Shown here in pieces: positions 45,801 through 56,929 of a stretch of DNA of 64,000 nt (the stretch's first letter is position 1; the number at the start of each line of letters is the position of its first letter). The stretch is taken from the NCBI GenBank assembly GCA_023055355.1, contig JALJCS010000012.1, positions 9,832,501 to 9,896,500 on the forward strand, given 5' to 3'. Both the position numbers and the translations under genes were made by a program. This DNA is from Agelaius tricolor. Lineage: Eukaryota > Chordata > Aves > Passeriformes > Icteridae. The notes under the pieces were generated by a model. The model made no database searches. It worked only from the letters and a program-made list of their open reading frames with translations, and had not been told where the DNA came from.

Positions 45801-47674
45801 GCACCTGCAGACACGCTCCTGAAACAGCTGCACGCTGCTGGGGTGGCTGTAGGAGACACAGCTGGCTGGGGATTGTCCAGGCCCTTCCTCCTGCTCCCTG
45901 CTGAGCTGTGCTGCAGCACCAGGGGCTGCTGGCTGGGCACTGCCTGGCACCCCCAGGAGCCCCATGCTGGGAGGCTCCCTGCCAGCCCAGTGGCACCTGG
46001 GGCTGGAAGGAGCAGGAGCTGGGGAGGCAGTGGGGTAGCGTCTCACAGTCATGGCAGTATCTGAGGAGCAGAGAAAAAAGCAGAGATACAAACAATATTA
46101 GTACGATTAATAATAATGACAATTCAGATTTCCTCAATGTATTTTTGAAGAGTGACTTTATGTGTGCAGATAGTGCTAGAACAAGGGGGAACAGTTCTCA
46201 GCTAAAAGAGGGGACATGAGATTTCAGCAGGTGAGGCACTGGCACAGGTTGCCCAGAGAAGCTGTGGATGCCCCATCCCTGGAAGTGTTCAAGGCCAGGA
46301 TGGATGGGTCTTTGAGCAACCTGGTCTGGTGGAAGGTGTCCCTGCCAATAGCAGGAGTGTTTGAACTAGATGATATTTAAGGTCCCTTCCAACTCCAAAT
46401 GATCTACCATTCTATTTTTAATCACTTTTTTGGGGCTCAAAACCATTCTGTATGTGGTGAAGCTGAGAGGCAGAGGATGCCAGACAAACCCTTTGCCCTA
46501 GAAAGCAGCTGGAGAGGAAGATCCACAGGGTTAGAAAGCACTTTTCACAGCTTTCCCCTTGCCAAAAGGCCATGGAGCTGCTCCCAAGCTGATGACATCC
46601 CTAGCCACCAGCAGCCCCTTCAGGCTGGTAGCCTGGCCACGGGGTCAGTGGGATTGGCAGCAAGCACTGCTCATCAGAGCACCCCTGTGGCTGCATGGAA
46701 ATCCACCCGTGCTGCTCAGCCTCTCATCTTATTCCTTCACACAGATTTGTCTCCATGAAAACTTGCGGGGCCATTTCTCCAATACTTCTCACCAAGCCAC
46801 ATTTTGCTCTGATTCCTGCTTCATTAATTCCTCCAGAAGTCCCAACCAGACATCTATAACTGAGGAACATTTCCATGTTTCCCCTCTGATAAAGTTGTGA
46901 AGAGAATGTATTCCTATATATTGGCCCCTCTCTGCCTCAACAAGAACAAACTGCGTTGTCTGCAAAAATAAACTGCACATCTGGCGTGATGCATGCAGCC
47001 AACCCGTTATTTTTTGTAGCATTTTCCTCATCTTTGACTAAGGCAGGATGGGTTATGGCATGGTTATGAGTGTTGGCCCTTTTCTGCCTGGAACAGAGAG
47101 GGGACAGGCATGGAGAGGAGACTCCACGCCTGTGAAAACCTGAAGCAGAAAGTCAAATTCTGCTTAAGCAAACCAAACTCTTTGAGTTGAATCCTTTGTT
47201 TGAGCAGCAGTAAAATGCTCCACTGAGCTCAGCTGGGAGGGATGCACCCTGCAAAGCCCACAGAGCCAGGCACGCAGTGCTGTGGGTTTGCTGCGAGCAC
47301 AGAATGGGGCCAGGGCTCTTCCATGGAGTCAACCAGAAGGCAGCTGGCAGCTCATCCCCCTTCCCTGCGGGCACATCCCGCCCGGGCAGTGCCAGCACAG
47401 CCCCCTCGCCGGTACCTGTCTGCTCCCTGGGCGCTGGGGCGGCCGCGGCGCCTCCCTGCAGGGATGCTGGGGATGCCGAGGATGCCGCCGGTCCCTCGGC
47501 CCCACGGGCGGGCTCCCATCTCCCCGCACGGCCGCTCGCATCTCCCGGTGCCGGCAGCGCTGCGTGCCCGCAGCCCCGCAGCTCTCCCTTCAGGGCCCTG
47601 TTTTCCCTCTCCAGCTTGTTGATTTGGGAGCGCATCTTGCGGATGAGCTGCAGCAGGTGCGGGTTCCCCTCCAT
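42709..47674 (-). CDS. CCDC195: CCDC195-like coiled-coil protein, complete gene (3 exons)
   Basis: Minus-strand exons 47674-47416, 46060-45805 and 42841-42709 join in phase (259+256+133 nt) into 215 codons plus stop. The first 32 residues form a charged amphipathic helix (LIRKMRSQINKLERENRALK), predicted coiled coil. A Gly/Ala/Pro-rich low-complexity middle contains AMTVRRYP. The end reads CRGKVKAVSFLLPTDMSS and continues to a TGA stop. The N-terminal helix, the VRRY element and the VSFLLP-DMSS end resemble human CCDC195, a putative protein which I place from memory on chromosome 2. The two splice junctions recreate exactly that order, notably C-R-x-K-x-K-x-VSFLLP. Function is unknown. The middle is not conserved. 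The donor of exon 2 (AG|GTGCCA) is weak. Confidence 0.75.
42842..45804. other. Intron 2 of the CCDC195-like gene (contains an LTR)
   Basis: Contains the ERV LTR at about 44199-44640 and otherwise unique DNA. The GC-rich block at 43730-44110 has overlapping frames on both strands without support as genes. Confidence 0.6.
44199..44640 (+). mobile_element. Probable solo LTR of an avian endogenous retrovirus
   Basis: Starts near TGTAAGAAATTTAGG, has a TATA-like TCTTAAAAG at about 44419-44427, and AATAAA at about 44517-44522 followed by CACCTGAGG. This order of U3, TATA-like box and polyadenylation signal, about 100 bp apart, is typical of an LTR. No internal retroviral sequence is next to it. 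The right boundary is uncertain. It lies in intron 2 of the CCDC195-like gene, antisense to it. Confidence 0.5.
45805..46060 (-). CDS. CCDC195: CCDC195-like exon 2
   Basis: Acceptor CTGCTCCTCAG just above 46060; donor CTGCAG|GTGCCA at 45804. Encodes residues 87-172, starting DTAMTVRRYP. Composition is Ser/Pro/Gln-rich. Confidence 0.72.
46061..47415. other. Intron 1 of the CCDC195-like gene
   Basis: Contains a CR1 fragment at its left end; the remainder is unique, with no recognisable exon. Confidence 0.6.
46228..46415 (+). mobile_element. CR1 LINE 3'-end fragment
   Basis: GCACAGGTTGCCCAGAGAAG through GGTCCCTTCCAACTC to a terminal ATTCTAT is the classic 3' end of an avian CR1 element, about 190 bp, in plus orientation. 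Confidence 0.9.
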
Positions 47675-47900
47675 GCTCCCCTGCCCCGCGGAGCCGCTGC
47701 CCGGCCCGGGCGGACCCTGCCCTTAAAGCCCCGGTGCAGCGCGGGTCAGATCCCGGCCTGGGGGGCTGGACCGAGCTGCCAAGGCATGGCCATCATTTAT
47801 TCATGTGGGGCTCGCGTTTCAGGGCAGAGCTGGCCCCTCCCGCCGCACAAATCTCGGTCAGCCCCAGCAGAAACCCGCCTGCCCTCCGGGCTTCTCATTC
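47330..47900. promoter_or_regulatory. CCDC195: GC-rich promoter region of the CCDC195-like gene
   Basis: A CpG-rich block overlaps exon 1 and its upstream side. A CTTTAAGG TATA-like element lies about 45 bp upstream of the ATG (about 47719-47726, minus strand). The transcription start is not determined. Confidence 0.5.
47416..47674 (-). CDS. CCDC195: CCDC195-like exon 1 (coiled coil)
   Basis: ATG at 47674-47672 with A at -3; donor ACAG|GTACCG at 47415. Encodes residues 1-86, with the helix at 5-32 and an Ala/Gly/Pro-rich remainder. The open frame continues past the donor to 47153, but that part lacks family resemblance. Confidence 0.75.
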
Positions 47901-47952
47901 CCTTTGGTCTGCCCAAAAAGCCCAGCGGTGATCTGCATGGCACAGAGAGAGA

Positions 47953-48180
47953 GGATTTTTTGTAAACTCAGTGGGGTCCAAGGTGTGTGCTGACCCTGCC
48001 AGCTCCTGGATGCTGCAGGGAGCCATGCTGGGTGCCTCTAAGCCATGGCACACTTGCAGGCTGCAGATTTTGGTGAGTGCATCTTCAGTGAGCCTGCCTG
48101 AGCCTGCTGCAGGCACCTGTAACTGTGTGGGCTTTGCTATAAAACACCTCGACTTTGCTGGACAGCAATTCATCTCTTCC
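47953..48180 (+). repeat. Direct duplication, copy A
   Basis: About 225 bp from TTTTTTGTAAACTCAG to the CTATAAAAC region, matching copy B at 49483-49710 at high identity. The best block is GCCATGGCACACTTGCAGG through CATCTTCAGTGAGCCTGCC. The origin is unknown. Confidence 0.85.
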
Positions 48181-49482
48181 CTAGCACGGGGTGATTTAAG
48201 CTTTTTTTCTCCGTGTATCTGGAATTCCAATTCCAGAATTAGTAATTTCTCTCAGGAAAATTAAATTTCGAAATGAAAGCTGATACAGTGCAAGAACCCT
48301 GCTATTAACAGCACGTGCCAGCAGCTGTGATGGACAGCAGGAACACCAAAGCTCTCCTGGAAGGCTGCAGCAGGGCCTGGGCCCTCTGTGGGCACCCAGG
48401 GAGGGTCACTGGAGTGGAGCTTTGGCACCAGCACCCAGGAGAGTAACAAGAGACAGACTGGGCTTGATTCTTGCATTAGCAAGAGAAACACAATGCCCCT
48501 GCATTTCTCTCATCATCTAGTCCCTAAAGCCATCTTTCTTCTGGCTGTAAGATGCAAAAACCTGTGGAGCAGTCTTCCCATTCCCCAAGACCTACTTAAA
48601 ACACAGAGCTGAGAATGCCAGAAAGTCAGCAGGGAAGTAATTTAACACACCTTCTGCTTTGAGATCCTTCACTTCCCAATAGCGCTCAACAGTGACTCAG
48701 GAATAACAGAGAGGAAAAAAACCATTTCATCTGTGTGCATTTCCCCACTCTGCTGCTGGAGGGTGAGGGAAGAAAGGAAAACTGTTGTGAGATACTTCAA
48801 ACATGAGATGACTCAGTCTTTGTTTTTCCAGAGGTGTCAGAAGGGCTGTGGGTCTATGGGGAGGTGCTGCTGGCCAGCATCAGCCCTGCTGTCACCTCCT
48901 GGGAGCCTCTCCAGAGGGCTCTGCATGGTTCATCTGCAGGCAGAGGTGAAACAAATGTGAGTTCTCAGGCTGCAGATGATGCCCACAGCACCCATGCATT
49001 TTTCTTGGGTCTGGACCCAGGCCTAAATAGCAGTGCAGGTGCCCCTGTGCTGGGATAATGTGTAGGGAGCATTATGGGCCTATTTCTCCAGCAAGCAGAT
49101 CAGGCACTGAGCAGTGACAGCACCCATGTGTAACTATAACATTGCTGCTGACCCTGCAGCTGGCAGGTGTGGCTGGGCAGGGGACAGTGACCAGCTCAGC
49201 AATTAGCTCACCCCAGCTGTAGCTGCAGGTGTCTCCTCTCATCCCATGCCTGCTGCTCCTCTGGAACCAGACTGCAGCAGGCACAGACCTTTTGATGTAC
49301 CAGAAGCATCTGAGCAAATGACTTTTGTCTTGTAACCCTGTACAGCTGCCCCTGCTGAAAGGGCCAGATGACTCAGGAGTTTTGGACAGTGAAAACCTGG
49401 CAAAGCTGTCCTTTGCCACTGGGCTGACCAGTGTGTTCCCTGAAAGCAGAAAGAGCTCCATAGCTCCATGCACCCAACATTG

Positions 49483-49710
49483 TTTTTTGTAAATTCAGAG
49501 GGGTCCAAGACGTGTGCTTACCCTGGATGCTGCTGCTCTGTGCCATGGAGGGAGCCATGCTGGGTGCCTCTTAGCCATGGCACACTTGCAGGCTGCAGAT
49601 TTTGGTGAGTGCATCTTCAGTGAGCCTGCCTGAGCCTGCTGCAGACACCTCTAACTGTGTTGGGTTTGCTATAAACCTCAGCTTTAACAGAAGGGGCAAT
49701 TTCTCACACC
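49483..49710 (+). repeat. Direct duplication, copy B
   Basis: Second copy of the 225-bp unit at 47953-48180, same orientation, 1.53 kb downstream, with several substitutions and small indels. Confidence 0.85.
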
Positions 49711-49975
49711 TGAGATGCTTCAGCAAGTTATCCTTGGCAGGATATGGACCCAGGCAAAATTGTTTTCACCCTCAGTCATATCCAAAGCTCTTGCTAGGAG
49801 CCCCATAGCAATATCTCTGTGTGGCTGCTGGTGCATGTGCTCTGTCTCAGTGCACTGTACAAACTGCATACCAAATTTCTGCAGCAGAAAACCTGCAAAC
49901 CAAACACAGAAACCTTGTGGAGCATCTTCATCCAAAGCATGGGGAGCTCAGCTCGTTGTTCTGCCCCTGCCCAGC

Positions 49976-50466
49976 AGGGTGACATGCAGCAGCTCTGTGT
50001 GTGTGCAGGGTGACATGCAGCAGCAGCAGCTCTGTGTGTGTGTAGGGTGACATGCAGCAGCAGCTCTGTGTGTGTGTGCAGGGTGACATGCAGCAGCTCT
50101 GTGTGTGTGTGTGTGCAGGGTGACATGCAGCAGCAGCAGCTCTGTGTGTGTGTGTGTGCAGGGTGACATGCAGCAGCAGCAGCTCTGTGTGTGTGTGTGC
50201 AGGGTGACATGCAGCAGCTCTGTGTGTGTGTGCAGGGTGACATGCAGCAGCTCTGTGTGTGTGTGTGCAGGGTGACATGCAGCAGCAGCAGCTCTGTGTG
50301 TGTGTGCAGGGTGACATGCAGCAGCAGCTCTGTGTGTGTGTGTGTGTGCAGGGTGACATGCAGCAGCAGCTCTGTGTGTGTGTGTGTGTGCAGGGTGACA
50401 TGCAGCAGCTCTGTGTGTGTGTGTGTGCAGGGTGACATGCAGCAGCAGCAGCTCTGTGTGTGTGCA
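49976..50466. repeat. Compound minisatellite with internal (CAG)n and (TG)n, 13 units
   Basis: Thirteen units of GGGTGACATGCAG, each followed by a variable (CAG)1-3, CTC, a variable (TG)n and CAG. Unit length ranges from about 32 to 43 bp. Long His/Thr- and Cys-rich frames on the minus strand are repeat artefacts. Confidence 0.95.
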
Positions 50467-52397
50467 TGGCTGCTGCAGGGGCTCCCTGGGGAAGGGACAG
50501 AGTGCAAACTGCCACCAGCAGGAAGCAGCACCTGCACAGCCAGCACCACTGCTGAACAGCTTTTGGAGCTGTCTCACTTGCCAAATCCCTCTTGCTCCCC
50601 TGACCTAGGTGAGATAAAGTCAAAAAGGACTCGTTGCTACTCTAGCACAATGATTTTTTTTAGCTTACCACAACATTTTGTCCTGGAGAATCCATCAGCA
50701 GCAGGTGTGTGGATGTTTTCTGTGACATGCTGCAGCTGGAGGTGTGTCCTGCCTCCCAGTGGCATGGGAGTCCCTGTGCAAAAAGACAGAGCCTGCCTTT
50801 CCTGGGGCTGAACCCGACCAACAGAGCACAAATACTGACATCGCACCTCCGGCAGCAGTGCCTCAGGCATTCACCTGGGCAATCAGCTAATTACTCACTG
50901 ACCAGATTCTTTACAGGGCTGTTTGGAGCAACCCCAGTTTTAGCTATGGGGGTACCTCCCCTCCTCTGAGCTGGCACCTCTCTGTAGCCAAACAGAGGAA
51001 CCTGGAAGCCCATTTTGGTACATGATACAAATGCTGAAAAATACCCATTCTTATTCTGAAAAGTGTGGCTTTTGGGTCTTGCCTATTGCACAGCTGAAAC
51101 CTGCTATTCCTAAGCCCCTTCCGAAGGACAAGGGGGAGAGCAAAAAATGCACTTGCTTACTTTAAACATAAAATAACAATACTTATATAACCTTTACCTT
51201 TTTAACAGGCCCATAGAAAGCGGCATGGAGATCTGCAGAACCCATGCACAGGTCACCTATGTACATTTTCAGAGTGCTCCCAGCAGAGTGACAGCAACCC
51301 AGGGGCTCGGCAGGACCAGCCCAGGAGGGAACTACGAGGCTGCAGGATGCTCTGTCCTGGCATGGAAGTGGCAGTGCTCCACTGAGTGGGATGGGGACAT
51401 GGGACAGGGGGACACAGGGCATGGGCCAGGGGCTGCCTTTGGGCACAGACAGGAGCAGCAGCACTCAGGGGAAAGAGGCAGAGCCCATGGAATCCCCCAG
51501 CCTCACGTGTAGCCGGGAGTGAGCGGGCAAACCTGGCCTCGCCTCCCTCTCATGATTAATTAAACTAATTAAACACTCCCTCTCAGCCACAGCTGAGTGG
51601 GGACTCACTCATAGCCTGCACAGCAAGGCAGTTGTGGGGAATGAGCTCCACAACCTCCTAGAAACAAGATGGCAAAAATCAATTATATCTGTAAAGCATT
51701 CTCAGGTTTCGACATCTCATTAGGTAATGATGGCACAAAGATATCTGATGAGCCTGTTAAATGGTAATTGTTTAACTTATTAATGTCTGCTAAGCATCCT
51801 TTTCCTTTTGCAAGGACCATTTGCCTGACTGTGCCTTAACTCCCACATGTATACAGAAAATCCCACATGTCCCAGATTAAATGAAGCTTTGATTTTGAGC
51901 ATTCAAGGTTCCTGAAAGGGGTCTGAATTCCAGCAGGGGATGCTCAACACTTTTGAAAAACCAAGCTTAACCTGAAAATGTGAAATAGACACACCAAGAT
52001 ACATGAGTCACATCTGAAAACCTTGGTTTTGGACTGGGCTGGCATGAAGTTTGGCTACAGAAACATTTCAAACTTTTAAGAGGACACTTTAGGTGTCTGT
52101 GTTGAATTTCCAAGGCTCTGTCCCTTTAAATGGATCCTCAAGTTAGTGTGGAATAATCAGAATTAGTCTCTTTTATGCCAGCCCCCTGCAAGCACAACAT
52201 ATGTTGCAGAGTACAAACCCATGCCTCATGCAAGACAATCTTTATGCTCAGCTGGAGATTTTCATAATGAGGAGCTCACAACTGGGCCCAAATTTACCTG
52301 CACAGAGCAATAGCTTTCAAATTAAAACAAGCCCTCACTCATGGGAGAGAGCATCATGGTTACAGAGCACAAAATACATACTAAAATTATTATGATT

Positions 52398-52440
52398 AAT
52401 AATAATAATAATAAAAAATAATAACAATAATAATAATAAT
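52398..52440. repeat. (AAT)n microsatellite
   Basis: An interrupted AAT/AATA tract in intergenic DNA. Confidence 0.9.
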
Positions 52441-53099
52441 TTCTTACTCTGCTTTCTTTTCTCAAGCAAAACACCCCATATAAAACATGAATATATTTGA
52501 AACCCTGCAGCTATAAGGTATCCCACCACAGGCAATCTGTGCAATGACATCTACATCAGAACTACAGGCAACATCACATGGCATTTGCAGGTCACAAAAA
52601 CCCATCACAGTGTAAGGAACACCCTCACAGCTGTCCCTAACAAAAAGTGAGTGACTACAGCTCACTGAAACAGCACGTGGGGAGCATAGCTTAAAAACCA
52701 CTCAACTCAGCTTCTGTAAGATGAGGAGTAGTTCATAGGAAAAAAGGAAACTGCTGCTATTCAGATATAAGATGCTCTAGTGAGTTATGAAAAACCTCAA
52801 CCTGGACAGAGAAGTCAATAATTATGATTGCACTTTTGTGTTACTGAGAATTTTCTAAAAGTGCCTGTACATTTTCAACTCAATGAAACATTACAAACCA
52901 TGCACATATCTTGTGTAGGCTCTGACTCCCAGGTTAGAGAGCACTCATTACTCTGACTCCCACCTGACTGTGCCTCAGAGATGCTCTTGAAGGCCCAGGA
53001 CATGCCCAGGGCTGATCCCAAACCTCTGTTGGGTACAGCTTCCATGAGGGGCAGCAGCACCTGCTCCCACTGTGCCATCAGCCAGAACTGTTTGGGTGT

Positions 53100-53400
53100 T
53101 GTCACCTTATTGTAAATCTTCCATACCTTCTGGGTGATCTCTCACGGGCATCTCCTCACAGCACTGACTCCTTCTTCACAGCACAGCCAACAAACTCCAT
53201 CTCTCTCCTGACCCAGCTCACCCACTCTTTTATAGCACTCATCCTTATTGGACACAGCTGTGGCCTATTAAGGGCAGGCCTGTTCCTAATCTTTTGTGAT
53301 TAGCACAGCTGCAGCTCCTCAGGGGTGAGACTGCCTTCTGCACTATCTTTATTTTCTCACATTCTATCCCCCCACATTTGGGTGCCAGTGTTTTTGCATC
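53100..53400 (-). mobile_element. Possible retroviral relic with promoter-like elements
   Basis: On the minus strand, TGGCACCCAAATGTGGGG at about 53381-53398 resembles a retroviral lysine-tRNA primer-binding site. Further along lie CCAAT (about 53247-53251) and CTATAAAAG (about 53229-53237), spaced like a core promoter. The order is wrong for a single intact LTR. The match rests on short motifs only, so this is tentative. Confidence 0.25.
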
Positions 53401-54289
53401 TTGAGGCTATAGTGAGAAATACACACACCATTTACTGACTAGGAGGCTCTCCCAGATGAGCTCTTTACCATCCTCCTTAAAACCACTCAATACTCTCTTG
53501 GCCTGATAATCTACATGCTGTGGCAGCTTTCCCCTAACACTGCTGGTTTCACTGTACTTTTACTTTTTCCCATCTCCAAATGCTCCAACACATGCCTGGA
53601 AGGTAGGAAAGTTACTTGATATTTTCCATAGCTAATATTTCACCAAGGAACTGTGCTGGATTGTTCTTGAAAAGAATAATAATGTTCTCATTTCCTCCCC
53701 CAGCTGCCCAGCGAGCTGATGGCTGCCCAGAGCTGCTCTCTGTGGCCTGCAAACAAAAACAGGCTGGAAGGGCCCGTGTGGGCACCCAGGCTGGGGTCTG
53801 CATGCTCTGCCACTGGCCATGAGCCCACCCTGGGCTGTCAGGGCTGGCTCAGCCCCAGGGACCAGCCTTGTTTGGAACAGAACAAACTCTGCACGTCCCT
53901 GATTTAAGTAATTTTGAAACAAAAGCATCAATTTGGCCTTTCCCAAAATTTCCCCTGCTTTTCCCAACTAAAATTGGTCATTCTGTTCAGTTTTAATTAG
54001 CAAATAATTTCAGTTGTGTTTCCCAGTAGGAAGGGTTCTGTGTTTGAAGTCGAGGAGAGGCCAGCCCAGAAGGAGGCAGTGGAGCAGAGCTGTGAGAACG
54101 GCCCCTGCACAGGCTTTGTAAGGAGGCAGGGGATTACAGCCCTGGGTCCCTGTGATCCAGGGTCCCAGCCCTGGCAGCTCGGACCCTGCCCTGCTCCAGC
54201 ACCTCTGACCCTGGGGAAGTCCTGAGCCCCTGTGCCCAGCTCTGTGTTCACACTTGGACCTCCCACGAGCCATGCTCTGCTGTGGTACA

Positions 54290-54742
54290 GGGCAGCTGTT
54301 CCCATCACAGCTCACCTGAGCAGGCAGAGGCTGTTCCCATCACAGCTCACCTGAGCAGAGTGGCTGTTCCCATCACAGCTCACCTGAGCAGAGGCTGTTC
54401 CCATCACAGCTCCCCTGAGCAGGCAGAGGCTGTTCCCATCACAGCTCACCTGAGCAGGCAGTGCTGTTCCCATCACAGCTCACCTGAGCAGGCAGTGCCT
54501 GTTCCCATCACAGCTCCCCTGAGCAGAGGCTGTTCCCATCACAGCTCCCCTGAGCAGAGGCTGTTCCCATGACAGCTCACCTGAGCAGAGTGGCTGTTCC
54601 CATCACAGCTCCCCTGAGCAGAGTGGCTGTTCCCATCACAGCTCACCTGAGCAGAGTGGCTGTTCCCATGACAGCTCACCTGAGCAGAGTGGCTGTTCCC
54701 ATCACAGCTCACCTGAGCAGGCGCAATGCCTGTTCCCATCAC
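54290..54742. repeat. 31-37-bp minisatellite, 14 copies
   Basis: CTGTTCCCATCACAGCTC plus ACCTGAGCAG (or CCCTGAGCAG) recurs 14 times. The spacer varies in a few forms (AGG, AGTGG, GCAGAGG, GCAGTG). Confidence 0.95.
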
Positions 54743-56369
54743 ATTCTCTTAAATGAGACTTGCTTTCTAGTTTGTTTGGTTTTTAAAACATTCTTTCTTT
54801 TTCTACAGATTTGAATGCTTTCTTTTGAATCCTATTTCTTTGTTCTCATTTGATACTTGATTTAAACACCCTTTGATTTTAACTGCCTAGGTTCAGACCT
54901 TACTTCATGGTTTTAATTTGTAGTGACTGTGAACACTGATTATTTTTGTGATAATCTAAATACTAAGAGAAAAATCTTCTGTGTGCACACCAAACTTGTT
55001 AAAAATTGGTAAACACATTCAAGTCCATAGCAGATATCCTGGACAGATCATCTGTCTTGAAAGATTCATTGCCCCATGTTACTTACAGCTGAAATACTGA
55101 GCAGACAGTGAGCAGTTTAAAAAATGTTCAAACTGATGTAAAAAGTACCTGCAGCCTGGAGCTTCTCAGCACATGTGGGACAGCAGTTTTCCTGCTGAGA
55201 TGAAAAAAGCCACATTTAAAGCTATGTGTGGATGCAATTTCACTTCCCAGATCCCAGGTCCATGGATGGCCAGCACAGGGGTGGTGTGTCTGGAGTATGA
55301 ATGGTATAGATCATCCCCTTCCATTTCTCATTTGGATATTATCCAAAAATAATTAAAAAAAACATTTCCTCTTCAGATCAATATTACATTGCCAAGATAA
55401 CATCTCTCCAGTGAATGTTAAGATATAATTACCCTGTAAGGAATGATTCCTATTAATCATTTAATACAACTCCCTCTAATTGAAATTTAAGCCTTTGGTT
55501 GTGGTTGGGTGTCACTAAAGATGTGATTAAACATAAAATATGTATAACACTTAACTCCTTTTGGGGTGTTGAGATAGCTCCCACTAAGTAACAAACATGA
55601 ATAATTTCTTTTGCACTCTGTAAAGTTTCTAAAGCAGCTCAGTTTGAGCCTGGCTTGCACAGATCTCCCTCCCTGGATGAAAGGGAATCTGTCACCAGCT
55701 TCGCCTACAGCACCAGGGGGATGAGCCTCCTCCAGCTGGAGGAAGAGGTGTAAGAATAGATTGTGAAATAATTTACTGGAGAAACCCTCAGCCCCAAGAA
55801 CAGCCAATCAAGATCTTATGGCTGCCCTAGACAAAAGGAGTCTCAAAGGGGAGCTTTTGGTAGGAAAAAAGAAATGGTGCAGACCTGATGTAATGCTATG
55901 AGTTTAAAAAGCAGCAATTGAGTGAAGAGCCTTTTCCTACAGCATCACAGACAGGCAGGGTGTGGGATTCAGTGCTACACTCACTTCTGCATTTTGGGAT
56001 GCTGAATTTCATCATGGGAAAGGGCCAAAGCCCATCCTTGTAATCATCCTACAGCCTCGCATGCCTCCTGCATTTCTTTCATTCTCTCCTCTCAGACAGT
56101 GGGACCATCCATGGTTTAATGCTTTGTTTTCTCTCCCTGCTGCAGCCTTGGTTCAAAGCTAATGTTTGTGCTAATTGCTTTCACCCGACTGTGTTTAAAG
56201 TGTGTGAACACAGCAGGAGGGGAGGAGCCATCTGGAGCAAGGACCCAGCTACACTCAAGCCTCAGCATCTCCAACACCGGCAACAAGGCAAGCCCAGAAT
56301 ATGGGCTGGTTCTCAAATCCCAGAGGAGGCTGCAGAGCTGAGTGCTTAAAATAAACCAAATCCCTTGGA

Positions 56370-56414
56370 TTTGGATATAAATATATAATAATATATTATA
56401 TATTTATATCCAAA
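56370..56414. repeat. AT-rich perfect inverted repeat (21-bp arms, 3-nt loop)
   Basis: Arm 56370-56390 is the exact reverse complement of 56394-56414, around an ATA centre. It is flanked by near-identical direct repeats AAATAAACCAA(AT/G)CCCTTGGA at 56349-56369 and 56435-56454. Confidence 0.92.
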
Positions 56415-56827
56415 CATATATATAATTTGAATATAAATAAACCAAGCCCTTGGACTTACTCATGAAACTCATTTTGTGTGCAAGCTATTGAGAAAACAAT
56501 CCAGGGATTTCCTTACCTCTGCTTTACAGACCACAGCTTGGCTTCAGCCCAGCCTGCCATGTTCCCTCAGTGCAAACCATGCTTGTGCAATCCAGTTATT
56601 CCCAGAGGTGGCCACCAACAGATGTAGCTGCTCATTTCTTGTGAACATTAACTAGAAACAGTCTGTCTCCAAATCACCTTGATGGCTTCTGATGTACCCA
56701 CCCATAACCATCATAAACACAAAAGGAGTCCAGTGAGACCAACCAACCAAGGGACAGAGGACTTGGTGCTCACTCACCTCTCGGTACAGCACAGTCCTGC
56801 TGCCACCTCTGATGACACATATATACA

Positions 56828-56878
56828 TTATATATATATATATATATATATCCTCCCATAGATATATATAAACAGCAG

Positions 56879-56925
<47 letters not shown>
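56828..56925. repeat. Two (TA)n microsatellites
   Basis: Alternating TA runs at 56828-56851 and 56882-56925, separated by 30 bp. The Tyr-Ile repeat frames over them are artefacts. Confidence 0.95.

Positions 56926-56929
<4 letters not shown>

Noticed and set aside
49794..50811. His/Thr- and Cys-rich frames of 200-250 codons
   Set aside because: Artefact of the TG/CAG compound minisatellite, open in several frames.
54290..54742. Regularly spaced repeats that could be mistaken for a CRISPR array
   Set aside because: The host is a vertebrate. Units are contiguous with 3-7 bp variable parts, not 30-bp unique spacers, so it is a minisatellite.
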